Part shown: one piece after another, positions 23,953 through 32,930 of the stretch
How the letters are laid out: each line of letters starts with the position of its first letter
How positions within the stretch are numbered: position 1 is the stretch's first letter
From: Phenylobacterium sp.
GTDB taxonomy: Bacteria; Pseudomonadota; Alphaproteobacteria; Caulobacterales; Caulobacteraceae
Direction: 5' to 3'
Length of the DNA stretch: 64,000 nucleotides
Assembly (NCBI GenBank): GCA_020402745.1
Contig: JADBYZ010000011.1
Span: 17,786 to 81,785, forward strand
Program-made: the position numbers and the translations under genes
The notes under the pieces: model-generated
The model's input: only the letters and a program-made list of their open reading frames with translations
The model's database searches: none
Told to the model about the DNA's origin: nothing

Positions 23953-25403
23953 GGCCGGTCGCCCGCTATGGTTTCGAGGTTCCGCGCGTGGCTTTCCTCA
24001 TCCAGCCGGTAGAAGGACCAGGTCGCAATGGAGCCGAGGAACAGGACAATCACCGTCGGAAGGTAGAGCCAGCCCACCTGGGTGATCAGCTCCATGGTCT
24101 TCTCGCTCGGCTGGGCCTTGGTGGGGAAGGCCACGGCGGTGAGGATCAGGCCCGGGATGAGGGCGGCGATGGCGTTGACGATCTTGCTGGGCAGGCTGTC
24201 GGCCGTGGTGAGCAGGCCCTCTGCGCGGCGACCGGTGCGGACCTGCACCTCCTCAACAATGTCGCCGATCATGGACGAGGCCAGGATGTAGCCCGCGATG
24301 GCGCACACCATCTGCACGAAGGTGAAGCTGGCGAGCACCCAGAGCAGGGCTGGGGTCCCGTTCAGCTGCAGCACCCCGATCAGCTTCAGGAACATGGGCG
24401 TGTGACCGAAGACCACGCTGGTGAAGAAGAGGGCCATGGCCGCCTTTCTCTTGCCGAACCTGCGCGCGAGGCGCGGGGCGAGGATGCCGCCGAAGATCGG
24501 CCCCGGGATCCCCAACAGGGTGAGGATCAGGATGTCCTGGGCTTTCAACTCCCAGAGATAGGTCTGGAAGTAGAGGGTCAGGCCAGCGGCGATGCCGAAC
24601 CCCAGTCCGGCAATGACCTGGGCCATCAGGGCGACCACGAAGTTGCGGTTGGTCAGGGTGACGAGGGCGTCTCGCCAGTCGTCACGGAAGGTCCGGCCCG
24701 GGTCATGTGCGCGATGGTGGAAGCCTGCCGCCTTCTTTTGGGTTCCGAGGGCCATGGTCAGGCCGGCGCCGAGAAAGATCAGGGTGATGGCGATGGAAAG
24801 GGGCCCGTACCCATCGGCGTTCAGCTGGCCCACGGGATGCTCAGGCGTCCGCCTCAGGAAGATGCCGTAGATCAGCACGGTGGCTAGGGCGGTGCCGAGG
24901 GAGCCGAGGATCCAGCGATAGCCCAGGAGGACCGTCCGGTCGTGGTAGTCGGGGGCCAACTCCGGAGCCAGGGCCCCGGAGGGAACCTCATAGAGGCTCC
25001 AGGCCAGATTCAGGAAGAGCCCCGTTCCAAGGATTTACCAGAACATGACTGAAGCTTCCCAGCCGGGCGGGTGCCACCTCAGGAAGAGGGCCACAGGGAG
25101 CAGGAGCAGGGCCATGTAGATGAAGGGGTGCCGTCGCCCGATCCGGGAACGGAACTGGTCGGAACCATGCCCGATCAGGGGGTCCCAGAAACCATCGATG
25201 AAGATGACGGCCGAAATGGCCAGGCTTGCGATATGCGGCGGGACGCCGACCACCTGGCTGTGGAAGAACAGGGTCAGCCCGCCGAGGGCGTTATATGCCC
25301 CGTTCGCCACAGAGCCGACGCCGAAAAAGGCCTTCGTCCCGAAGGTGAGCGGTCTGCGATGACCCCTGACGGGGGTCTCGCCTTCGACGTCCTGAACGGT
25401 CAT
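23949..25403 (-). pseudogene. GPH-type MFS transporter interrupted by an in-frame TAA
   Basis: One continuous reading frame of 485 codons encodes a 12-helix sugar/glycoside:cation symporter-like (GPH) carrier, but codon TAA at 25035-25037 interrupts it after WEASVMFW, in helix 4 or so. Homologous sequence resumes at once in the same frame (ILGTGLFLNLAWSLYEVPSG). The conserved FRSRIGRRHPF loop lies before the stop. The 3' part has no credible start (TTG only). ATG at 25403 follows GGGAGG; an upstream ATG at 25417 is possible. Probably non-functional unless the stop is a sequence error. Confidence 0.8.
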
Positions 25404-25585
25404 GCCGCCTCCCGTCATTGCGGGTTCGCGACCGGATTCGCGCCCGGCCGTTCCTTCTCCCCCCGGGCGCCAGACCATGACGCCGGTGAATCTTTGTCAA
25501 GCCGGTACGGGCGCCTGACAGGGTGGGAAGCCCAAACAGGGCGAAGGGTCGCCCCGCTGAGCTCCGGCCCGAAGGGTCCAGGACT

Positions 25586-26566
25586 TCAGCTACAGGTCAG
25601 GATGATCTTGCCCACATGGTCGCCGGCCTCCAGGGCGGCGTGGGCTTCGCCGGCCCGGGCCAGGGGGAAGGTCCGGTCGATGACGGGGCGGAACTGACCT
25701 GAGGCGATCCAGGGCCAGACCCGTCCCTCCACCGCCGACGCCAGCCAGGCCTTCTCGTCCGCCGTTCGGGGTCGCAGGGTCGACCCGGTGACCACCGCCC
25801 GCTTCTGCATCAGCCGGAAGATCGGCAGGACAACCTCGCCGCCGCCCAGAGAGGCGATGAAGACGATCCGGCCGCCCGTCTTGAGGGCGTCCAGCTCCCG
25901 ACCGAAATAGTCGCCGCCGACCATGTCCAGAACGACGTCAGCGCCCCCCTCGGCCTTGACCCGGGGGCCGAAGTCCTCGGCGGAGGCGTCAATGGCGAGG
26001 TCTGCCCCAAGCTCGAGGGCGCGGGCTGCCTTTGTGGCGCCCCGGACTGTGGCGATCACCCGGGCGCCGGCGGCCTTCGCCATCTGGATGGCGGTCACGC
26101 CTATGCCCGAGGTGGCGCCATGGACCAGCAGAGTCTCTCCCGGCTGCAGGGCGCCGTGCTCGAAGACGTTCGCCCAGACCGTGAAGACGGTCTCAGGCAG
26201 GCCGGCGGCCTCAACAAGGTTGAACCCTTCCGGAACCGGCAAGGCGTGGCGGGCGTCGACCGCTGCGTATTCGGCATACCCCCCGCCCCCCAGCAGGGCG
26301 CAGACCCGGTCCCCCGCGCGCCAGCGTCCCGCGCCCTCGACGACCTCTCCGGCGACCTCCAGTCCGAGGGTATCCGGCGCGCCCGGCGGCGGCGGATACC
26401 CCCCCATGCGTTGGAAGACGTCCGGTCGGTTCACGCCGGCGGCCGCGACCCGGATCAGGATTTCCCCGTCGCGCGGGGATGGCCTTGGAATTCGCACAGG
26501 CTTGAGGGCCTCCGGCCCGCCGCGCCCGCCTTCGACGGCGATGGCCGTCATCATCGCTTCGCCCAT
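25586..26566 (-). CDS. NAD(P)H:quinone oxidoreductase, zeta-crystallin-like MDR
   Basis: 326 residues without zinc ligands. GroES-like half with VNRPDVFQRMGGYPPPPG and LGLEVAGEV, then a Rossmann half with LLVHGATSGIGVTAIQMAK. Matches the PIG3/QOR-type reductases that reduce quinones with NADPH. ATG at 26566; a second ATG at residue 5-6 (MMTAIAV) is an alternative. Divergent from the DUF1192 gene; in many alphaproteobacteria a gene of this kind lies next to DUF1192 and DUF1465 genes, so this is conserved core context rather than part of the catabolic cluster. Confidence 0.9.
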   Translation of the reverse strand: MGEAMMTAIAVEGGRGGPEALKPVRIPRPSPRDGEILIRVAAAGVNRPDVFQRMGGYPPPPGAPDTLGLEVAGEVVEGAGRWRAGDRVCALLGGGGYAEYAAVDARHALPVPEGFNLVEAAGLPETVFTVWANVFEHGALQPGETLLVHGATSGIGVTAIQMAKAAGARVIATVRGATKAARALELGADLAIDASAEDFGPRVKAEGGADVVLDMVGGDYFGRELDALKTGGRIVFIASLGGGEVVLPIFRLMQKRAVVTGSTLRPRTADEKAWLASAVEGRVWPWIASGQFRPVIDRTFPLARAGEAHAALEAGDHVGKIILTCS

Positions 26567-26665
26567 GATCTTGCTCCCGCAGACTTGCGCTATGTGGTCC
26601 GGCCACGTCAGATAGTCTCAACATCGGGTCGCCGCCAAGGGGCGGGCGTGACGCGGAGGGTGATG

Positions 26666-26872
26666 ATGGAGGAGGCCGAGGAAGCCCGGCGCGGGCGCGG
26701 AGCGGTGCTGGATCTTGCCCTCCGGGAGGACCTTGATTTGTTTTCTCTGGACGATCTTGCGGACAGGATCGGTTTCCTTGAGGCGGAGATCACTCGCTGC
26801 CGCGCCCAGATCGCGAGGAAGGCGGCCGGACGCGAGGCGGCGGATGCGCTTTTCCGAAAGCCGGAGGACTAA
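26666..26872 (+). CDS. DUF1192 family small protein
   Basis: 68-residue acidic then helical protein; LDDLADRIGFLEAEITRCRAQIARKAAGREAADALFR is split here as a coiled-coil core followed by the conserved AADALFR tail. Matches DUF1192, of unknown function, in alphaproteobacteria. The second of two tandem ATGs is preferred because GGAGGG ends 5 nt before it; ATG at 26663 would add one residue. It precedes rcdA on the same strand, a pairing common in this class. Confidence 0.8.
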   Translation: MEEAEEARRGRGAVLDLALREDLDLFSLDDLADRIGFLEAEITRCRAQIARKAAGREAADALFRKPED

Positions 26873-26967
26873 GAACCCGGCTTTCCGCCGCGACTGAAAG
26901 CCGGAGGCCGGCGGTCTCTCGAGTCGCGAATCGTCGGGTCTTCCGCCACGATGAAACCCGAAGCATC

Positions 26968-26999
26968 ACCGGTCCGATGCGAGACCGGTCCGATGCAAG
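26968..26999 (+). repeat. Two tandem 16-nt direct repeats in rcdA leader
   Basis: ACCGGTCCGATGCGAG is followed directly by ACCGGTCCGATGCAAG, ending 12 nt before the rcdA ATG and abutting its AAGGAG. Function unknown. Confidence 0.7.
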
Positions 27000-27011
27000 A
27001 AGGAGCAGGCC

Positions 27012-27506
27012 ATGAGCCCAGGCGCAAACCCGGAGCTTGCCGAGAGGCCGGGGATCCTCGTGGATCGGGCCGCAACGGAGCTCTTTGATCGCACCTTTCG
27101 GGAAGGGATGGACCTGGTCGCTGAGGTCGCGGCGCATCTGGATGGGATCGGTCGTCTGGATACGCGCCGCATGAGCCGGGAGATGGCTTCCGACTGCATT
27201 GCCGAGAGCATGCGGCTGACCACGCGCCTCATGAAGATCGCCTCCTGGCTTCTTTTGCAGAGGGCTCTCCGGGAGGGTGAAATTTCGCCCGCAGCCGCCG
27301 CCGATCCCCGCTATCGTCTGGGGAAGTTCACCTCACACCCGCCGTCCCCGAGAGTCCCTGAGTCTCTCGCAACCTTCTCGCGCCGCGTTGACCGGCTGTT
27401 CGAGCGCGTGTGCCGAATGGACAGGTTTACGTACGCCCCGCTGGAGGTTCCCGCCAACCCGGTGGGCAGGCAGCTGGACCGGCTGAGGTCCGCCTTTCCC
27501 AGCTGA
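27012..27506 (+). CDS. rcdA: DUF1465 protein, RcdA-family regulator of CtrA degradation
   Basis: 164 residues with the family core: FREGMDLVAEVAAHLD, then AESMRLTTRLMKIASWLLLQ and RALREGEIS. In Caulobacter RcdA is an adaptor that helps ClpXP degrade CtrA and related proteins at the cell pole during the swarmer-to-stalked transition; that role is established knowledge and is transferred here by family. ATG at 27012 follows AAGGAG. It is 139 nt after the DUF1192 gene and ends 3 nt from the convergent rpmE stop. The C-terminal tail is poorly conserved in the family. Confidence 0.82.
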   Translation: MSPGANPELAERPGILVDRAATELFDRTFREGMDLVAEVAAHLDGIGRLDTRRMSREMASDCIAESMRLTTRLMKIASWLLLQRALREGEISPAAAADPRYRLGKFTSHPPSPRVPESLATFSRRVDRLFERVCRMDRFTYAPLEVPANPVGRQLDRLRSAFPS

Positions 27507-27509
27507 GGC

Positions 27510-27734
27510 CTATTTGCGGGTGAAGCCGCCGAACTTGGCGTTGAACCGAGACACGCGACCGCCGCGGTCCAGCAGCTGCTGGTTGCCGCCCGTCCAGGCC
27601 GGATGGGTCTTGGGGTCGATGTCCAGGTTGAGGGTCGCGCCCTCCTTCCCGTAGGTCGAGCGCGTCTGGTAGCTGGAGCCGTCCGTCATCACCACCGTGA
27701 TGAAGTGATAGTCGGGATGGGTGTCTTGTTTCAT
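27510..27734 (-). CDS. rpmE: 50S ribosomal protein L31
   Basis: 74-residue ribosomal protein of the large subunit. Begins [19 protein letters not shown] and ends [32 protein letters not shown] is the diagnostic middle. The zinc-binding cysteines of the C+ form are absent, so it is the zinc-independent (C-) type. ATG at 27734. Divergent from the ABC exporter at 27856 and convergent with rcdA, an arrangement shared with other alphaproteobacteria. Confidence 0.96.
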   Translation of the reverse strand: MKQDTHPDYHFITVVMTDGSSYQTRSTYGKEGATLNLDIDPKTHPAWTGGNQQLLDRGGRVSRFNAKFGGFTRK

Positions 27735-27855
27735 CTCGGGAGCATCCGACGTAAAGGAGCGGCCAGTTTGGAGTCCGCCGCCCGCCGGCCAGCCGGGGAG
27801 CGGAAAGCGCGCCTTCTACAGCAAAGGGCGTCGGTAGAGCAAGGGCGTGGTCCTG

Positions 27856-29697
27856 ATGTCTGAGAGTTCCGTCGAAACGCCAGTGGAGGGCCGTCCCAGC
27901 GCAGGCGGGACCCTGGTCCAGGACATGGCGGCCGCAGCGGAGCGTCGGGCTTCGACACGCAACATCAAGGCCCTCGCCACGCTCTGGCCGATCCTCAGGG
28001 CCCACGGAGGCGAGACGGCCATCGCCTGCCTGCTGATGGTCGCCACCTCAGCGGCGACTCTGGGGATGAGCGGCGCGGTGCGCCTGTTGGTCGAACACCT
28101 GACGTCCGACAAGAGCGGGGCCTCGGTCGATCCCTGGTTCTGGCTCCTGGGCGGTGTCGCGGTCGCCCTCGGCCTGTTCACGGCCCTGCGCTATTACTGG
28201 GTGACGCGCCTGGGCGAGCGGATCGTCGCGGACCTGCGCAAGTCGGTCTATGGGCACATCCTGACCCTGGACCCGGCCTTCTTCATCGCCACACGGACCG
28301 GCGAGGTCCTCTCGCGTCTGACCACCGACATCCAGATCATCGAGAACCTGCTGGCGACCACGGCCTCGGTCTTCCTGCGGAACACATTGATCCTGATCGG
28401 CGCCCTTGCCCTCATGCTGCTGGTCAGCCCCAAGCTGACCCTTCTCGTGCTGTTGATCATCCCCGTAGTGGTCGTGCCCCTCTTTCTGTTCGCCCGCCCC
28501 CTCCGGAACCTGACCACGGCCACCCAGGACGAGTTCGCCCGGGCCGTGGGCCATGCGGGAGAGACGCTGGACGCCCTGGAGACCGTCCAGGCCTTCGGTC
28601 GTGAGCAGGCCGCCTCCGAGCGCTTCGGCGCAGCGGTGGAACGCTCCTTCCGCACCTCGCTCCGGCGCATGTCCGCCCGGGCGGTGATGACGGCGGCGGC
28701 CATTGTCCTGATCTTCGGCGGGATCGTGGCGGTCTTCTGGCTGGGCGTGCACGCCGGCCAGAGGGGGGAGCTGAGCTGGGGGGCCCTCTTCCAGTTCGCC
28801 TTCCTCTCGGTCTTCGCCGCCAGTTCCGTCGGCACCCTCGGCGAGATGTGGGGCGACGTTCAGAAGGCGGCGGGCGCCATGGAGCGGATCGCCGAGCTCC
28901 TGGCCGCCCGGCCTGGGATCGCCCCGCCGGCCGATCCCCAGAAACCGCCGGGCCGGGGCGAGGTCCGCTTTGAGGAGGTGGTCTTCGCCTATCCCGGCCG
29001 CGAGGCGACCCCGGCCCTGGATGGCTTCACCCTGACCGTGGCCCCCGGCGAGCGCGTCGCCCTGGTCGGCCCCTCCGGAGCGGGCAAGAGCACCGTCTTC
29101 CGCCTGCTCCTGAGGTTCTATGATCCGATCTCCGGCGTCGTCCGGATCGATGGCGTGGACCTGCGCCAGGCCGATCCCCGCGATATCCGCGCCCAGGCCG
29201 CCCTGGTGGCCCAGGACAGTCCGCTCTTCTCCGGCTCCGCCGCCGACAACATCGCCTTCGGCCGTGAGGGCGCCGGTCCGGAGGATGTCCGGGCGGCCGC
29301 CCGGGCGGCCCAGGCCGAAGCCTTCGTCGAGGCCCTTCCCGAGGGCTTTGAGACGGCGCTGGGGGAGCGCGCAAAGGGCCTCTCCGGCGGCCAGAGGCAG
29401 CGCCTGGCCATCGCCCGGGCCCTCGTGCGCCAGGCGCCCATCCTGCTGCTGGACGAGGCGACCAGCGCCCTGGACGCCGAGAACGAGAAGTTGGTCCAGG
29501 AAGCCCTGGACGAGGCCATGCGGGGCCGGACGACCCTGGTGATCGCCCACCGGCTGGCCACCGTGCTGAAGGCCGACCGCATCGTGGTGATGGACGCCGG
29601 GCGCGTGGTCGAGACCGGCTCCCACGCCGAGCTGATCGCCCGGGGCGGACTCTACGCCCGCCTCGCCGCCCTTCAGTTCACCGACGGCAGGGACTGA
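27856..29697 (+). CDS. MsbA-like ABC exporter, ATPase-permease fusion
   Basis: 613-residue half transporter, likely a homodimer. Membrane domain about 50-330; ATPase domain with Walker A GPSGAGKS (405-412), LSGGQ (509-513), Walker B Asp533-Glu534 and switch His565, all canonical, in contrast to the asymmetric pair at 1714-5345. ATG at 27856; a GTG 3 codons earlier is the alternative. Divergent from rpmE, a conserved neighbourhood in alphaproteobacteria. Lipid or drug export is the family role; cargo unknown. Confidence 0.92.
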   Translation: MSESSVETPVEGRPSAGGTLVQDMAAAAERRASTRNIKALATLWPILRAHGGETAIACLLMVATSAATLGMSGAVRLLVEHLTSDKSGASVDPWFWLLGGVAVALGLFTALRYYWVTRLGERIVADLRKSVYGHILTLDPAFFIATRTGEVLSRLTTDIQIIENLLATTASVFLRNTLILIGALALMLLVSPKLTLLVLLIIPVVVVPLFLFARPLRNLTTATQDEFARAVGHAGETLDALETVQAFGREQAASERFGAAVERSFRTSLRRMSARAVMTAAAIVLIFGGIVAVFWLGVHAGQRGELSWGALFQFAFLSVFAASSVGTLGEMWGDVQKAAGAMERIAELLAARPGIAPPADPQKPPGRGEVRFEEVVFAYPGREATPALDGFTLTVAPGERVALVGPSGAGKSTVFRLLLRFYDPISGVVRIDGVDLRQADPRDIRAQAALVAQDSPLFSGSAADNIAFGREGAGPEDVRAAARAAQAEAFVEALPEGFETALGERAKGLSGGQRQRLAIARALVRQAPILLLDEATSALDAENEKLVQEALDEAMRGRTTLVIAHRLATVLKADRIVVMDAGRVVETGSHAELIARGGLYARLAALQFTDGRD

Positions 29698-29700
29698 GCC

Positions 29701-30774
29701 TCAGCCGCCGCGGGCCGCGACAGCCAGGTCCGGGAAGTCGCAGAACACCCCATCGACGCCGGCGGCGTAGAGGGCCTTCAGCAGGCTTGCGGCGTCGCCG
29801 GGGTCGGAGGGGTTGCCGCCTCGCTGCAGGGCGGGGGGGAGGAAGACGTTCTCGGCCCGCACCGTCCAGGGATAGACCGTCAGGCCCGCCGCGTGGGCGT
29901 CGGCGACCAGGGAGGTCGGGCCGGCCAGGGCACCTGCGCCGTCCACCTTCAGGACCAGGCGCCATTCCGGACCCACCGCCTCGGCGTAGCCGGCGATGGC
30001 CTTCAGGCCCGACGCCGTCACCATGTCGGCGTAACGCACCCCCGGCAGGTCGGCCGGGCCGCCTTCACCCGAGACCAGCTGGACGCGGGGCGCCTTGGAA
30101 AGCCCCGCCAGGGTCTTCAGGGGGCCGACCTCAAAGCACTGGACCAGCACCGGCGCGGTCGGGGCGTCCAGGCCCTCGGCCTTCAGGGCGGCGGCCATGA
30201 TGGGTTCGAACGCCAGGCCAAGCCTGCGGAAGTGGGCTGGATGCTTCATCTCCGGGCAGAGGCCGATGGTGCGTCCGGTCCGCGCCGACTCCCGCCGGGC
30301 GAGGGCCGCCACCTCGGCGAAGGTCAGGATCCCATCCTCGCCATCGTGCCGGGCGCTGGCGGGGCGCAGCTGGGGCAGGCGCTCCCGGGCGCGAAGGGTC
30401 TTCAGCTCGGCCAGGGTGAAGTCCTCGGTGAACCAGCCCTCGACCTGCTCGCCGTCGATGTCCCGGACCGTCCTGCGGGCGGCGAACTCGGGCCGGGCGG
30501 CCACGTCGGTGGTGCCGCCGATCTCATTCTCGTGGCGGGCCACCAGAGCCCCGTCCTTCGTCAGAACCAGGTCCGGCTCGATGACGTCGGCGCCCTGGGC
30601 GATGGCCAGGAGGTAGGCCGAGGCGGTGTGCTCTGGCCGGTAACCGCTGGCGCCCCGATGGGCGACCACCTGGGGGCGCGGCGCGGCGGCGGCGGTGCGT
30701 GCGGAGGCCATCAGGGCTCCTGCGGCGGCGAGGCCGGCCCCGAAGGCGCGGCGCGAAGGGATGAGGGTGGCCAT
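29701..30774 (-). CDS. glpQ: Glycerophosphodiester phosphodiesterase, Tat-exported
   Basis: Hydrolyses glycerophosphodiesters to glycerol-3-phosphate and an alcohol. Twin-arginine signal (SRRAFGAGLA, residues 7-16) with a hydrophobic stretch to about 31, so it is likely periplasmic. Catalytic and calcium residues: His39-Arg40, Glu48, Glu66, Asp68 and His81 (VVAHRG, EPDLVLTKDG, ARHE). 357 residues, the normal periplasmic length. ATG at 30774. Stop lies 4 nt from the stop of the convergent ABC gene. Conserved FCDFPDL near the end. Confidence 0.93.
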   Translation of the reverse strand: MATLIPSRRAFGAGLAAAGALMASARTAAAAPRPQVVAHRGASGYRPEHTASAYLLAIAQGADVIEPDLVLTKDGALVARHENEIGGTTDVAARPEFAARRTVRDIDGEQVEGWFTEDFTLAELKTLRARERLPQLRPASARHDGEDGILTFAEVAALARRESARTGRTIGLCPEMKHPAHFRRLGLAFEPIMAAALKAEGLDAPTAPVLVQCFEVGPLKTLAGLSKAPRVQLVSGEGGPADLPGVRYADMVTASGLKAIAGYAEAVGPEWRLVLKVDGAGALAGPTSLVADAHAAGLTVYPWTVRAENVFLPPALQRGGNPSDPGDAASLLKALYAAGVDGVFCDFPDLAVAARGG

Positions 30775-30829
30775 GGCCTGCGACTAACGCAGGCGCGTGA
30801 CGGTTTCGTCAAGCTGGCGGCAGGGCGCC

Positions 30830-31624
30830 TCAGGCGGCGGCGCGCAGGCGCTCGAGGATCAGGGGGTGCAGGTCCAGGTTGGCGGCGCAGACGCTGCCGG
30901 CGGCCAGGACATCCTCGCCGCCCTCGGCGGTGGTCACCTTGCCGCCCGCCTCGGTGACCAGCAGCAGGCCCGCCGCCAGGTCCCAGGGGCTGAGGTCACG
31001 CTGCCAGAAGCCGTCCATCCGGCCGGCGGCGACCCAGGCGAGGTCCAGGGCCGCCGCCCCGAACCGCCGGACCCCGGCGACACGCTGGCTGATCTGGTGA
31101 AGCTCCTTGAGGAACCGGGCGTGCTGGCCATGGCCCAGGAAGGGAATGCCGGTGGCCAGGACCGACTCGTCCAGGCGCTGGCGGGCGGCGACCCTCAGTC
31201 GACGATCGTTGACGAAGGCGCCCTTGCCCTTTTCGGCCCAGAAGAGGTCGTTGGATACGGGATTGTAGGTGACCGCCGCCACGATGACGCCCTCGCGCTG
31301 CAGGGCGATGTTGATGGCGAAGTGCGGGATGGCGTGCAGGAAGTTGGTGGTGCCGTCCAGCGGGTCGACGATCCAGGTGTGGGTCTTGTCCGTGCCCTCG
31401 ATCAGGCCCCGCTCCTCACCCAGGAAGCTGTAGCCGGGCCGGCCCTTGGACAGGCTCTCGAAGAGGGACTGCTCGGCCTTTATGTCGGCGGCGGAGACAA
31501 AGTCCGCAGCGCCCTTGCGGGAGACCTGCAGTTCGGCCAATTCGCCGAAGTCGCGGTTGAGACCCCGGGCCGCCGTGCGGGCGGCGTCGGACATGACCTT
31601 GAGGAGGGCGGACTGGGTCGACAT
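30830..31624 (-). CDS. suhB: Inositol monophosphatase family protein (SuhB-like)
   Basis: Mg2+/Li+-sensitive phosphatase fold of 264 residues. Metal-binding motifs: GEERG (Glu70-Glu71), DPLDGTTNFLH (Asp87, Asp90) and SPWDLAAG near residue 214. Family members dephosphorylate inositol monophosphate; SuhB also binds the transcription antitermination complex in enterobacteria. ATG at 31624. It is leftward between glpQ and thiE with about 55 nt on each side, possibly co-transcribed. Cytoplasmic. Confidence 0.9.
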   Translation of the reverse strand: MSTQSALLKVMSDAARTAARGLNRDFGELAELQVSRKGAADFVSAADIKAEQSLFESLSKGRPGYSFLGEERGLIEGTDKTHTWIVDPLDGTTNFLHAIPHFAINIALQREGVIVAAVTYNPVSNDLFWAEKGKGAFVNDRRLRVAARQRLDESVLATGIPFLGHGQHARFLKELHQISQRVAGVRRFGAAALDLAWVAAGRMDGFWQRDLSPWDLAAGLLLVTEAGGKVTTAEGGEDVLAAGSVCAANLDLHPLILERLRAAA

Positions 31625-31683
31625 GGGGCGCGGACCCTAGTGGTCTGGCCGTCGCAAGGCAAGGCGATGGGGCGGGGATCGGC

Positions 31684-32349
31684 TCAGGTCGCTTTGGGGC
31701 TCGTCCGGTCGGCCAGTCCCAGGGCGATGGCTGAGTTGAACTCACGCACCGCCGCCGCCTCGCCCCCGGGGTGGTTCCAGACCCCGGCGGAGACGGCGAG
31801 GAAGTCCGCGCCCGCCGCCGCCAGGCCGCGGGCGGTGTCCGCCGTGATCCCGCCGATGGCGACGCAGGGCGTCTCCATCGTCTCCTGCCAGACCGAGAGA
31901 ATCTCGGGTTCCGCCCGGGTTGCGACGTCCTTGGTCGAGGTGGGGAAGAAGGCGCCGAAAGCCACGTAGTCCGCGCCCTGCTCGGCCGCCTCCATGGCCA
32001 GGTGCCGGCTGTCATGGCAGGTGACCCCGACGATCCGGTCGCGACCCATCAGGCGGCGGGCCTGGGCATAGGGCGAATCGGACTGGCCCACATGTACGCC
32101 GTCGCAGTCCAGCCGGGCGGCGAGGGCGGGATCATCGTTGAGGATCAGGGCCGCGTCGTGGGCGCGGGCGACGGGGCCGAGCACCCGGATCGCCTCGGTG
32201 ATCTCGGCCTCGGAGGCGTCCTTCAGCCGCACCTGGACGGCGGCGACATCGCCGGCCGAAAGGGCCGCCTCGAGGCGGGGGGCGAAGCCAGCCGGATCCT
32301 CGAGGCGAGGCGGCGTAATGAGATAGAGGCGGCAGGCGGGCGCGGACAT
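31684..32349 (-). CDS. thiE: Thiamine phosphate synthase
   Basis: Joins the pyrimidine pyrophosphate and thiazole phosphate to make thiamine phosphate. TIM-barrel of 221 residues with [29 protein letters not shown] (split family motif), [10 protein letters not shown] and AIGGIT. ATG at 32349. No other thiamine genes are adjacent; it is not preceded by a recognisable TPP riboswitch. It is divergent from the small protein at 32441. Confidence 0.92.
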   Translation of the reverse strand: MSAPACRLYLITPPRLEDPAGFAPRLEAALSAGDVAAVQVRLKDASEAEITEAIRVLGPVARAHDAALILNDDPALAARLDCDGVHVGQSDSPYAQARRLMGRDRIVGVTCHDSRHLAMEAAEQGADYVAFGAFFPTSTKDVATRAEPEILSVWQETMETPCVAIGGITADTARGLAAAGADFLAVSAGVWNHPGGEAAAVREFNSAIALGLADRTSPKAT

Positions 32350-32440
32350 GGGTCCCTCTTAGCGCGCCGGCCCCGGGCGCCCAAGGCCCCTGTCGGGAAT
32401 GGGTTGGGCCGGGCGGCAGGCAATGCTAAGGCCCCGCGCA

Positions 32441-32923
32441 ATGTTTCTCCTCACCGACGATCTGGAGTCCCTCCGGCGGGACCTCGACGCCGCCGACAGC
32501 GCCACCGCCGTTCTGCAGGCCCGGTGCGAGGCGCTCGGCCTGCCGGGCGGGCCTCGGGTCCTTGCCCGGGTCGAAGCCGCCGACCTGACGCCGGACGCCG
32601 AGGTGCGCCGCCAGCTTAGGGTGAACGGGGAGGAGGCCCTGGCCTGCCGCCGCGTGCAGCTCGTCTGGGGCGACCGCACCCTGTCCCGCGCCGTCAACTG
32701 GTACCGGCCGGCCCGGCTGACCGCCGACATGCGCCGGCGTCTCGACGAGACTGACGAACCCTTCGGGGTGGTGGCGCGTCCGCTGGACTATCGCCGGGTC
32801 CGGCTGGAGACGCGGATCCTCGAGACGGAAGGACGACCGTCGGCGCTCTATTGCCGGGCCAGGCTTGAGACGCCGGATGGCGAGCCCCTGGCCCTGGTCG
32901 AGGAGACCTATCCCGGAACCTGA
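32441..32923 (+). CDS. Putative chorismate-lyase-like (UbiC-fold) protein
   Basis: 160 residues, no signal peptide. The middle has RRVQLVWGDRTLSRAVNWY followed by ARLTADMRRRLDETDEPFG, resembling proteins with a chorismate lyase-like fold in Caulobacterales, where a conserved Arg-rich strand and a late Glu (here EETYPG) line the pocket. Function unproven: could be a ubiquinone-pathway lyase or a non-catalytic relative. ATG at 32441; an in-frame ATG 6 codons earlier exists but adds no homology. Confidence 0.45.
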   Translation: MFLLTDDLESLRRDLDAADSATAVLQARCEALGLPGGPRVLARVEAADLTPDAEVRRQLRVNGEEALACRRVQLVWGDRTLSRAVNWYRPARLTADMRRRLDETDEPFGVVARPLDYRRVRLETRILETEGRPSALYCRARLETPDGEPLALVEETYPGT

Positions 32924-32930
32924 GGCCGGT

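Noticed and set aside
24957-24959. Restart of the MFS transporter as a separate gene
   Set aside because: The only start is a TTG within a helix with no ribosome-binding site; the same frame upstream is clearly the missing half.
28048-29625. 525-codon minus-strand frame opposite the MsbA-like gene
   Set aside because: Composition is that of an antisense shadow; all functional motifs lie on the plus strand.
31684-32349. A TPP riboswitch before thiE
   Set aside because: The upstream 90 nt are coding-dense and no thi-box core was seen.
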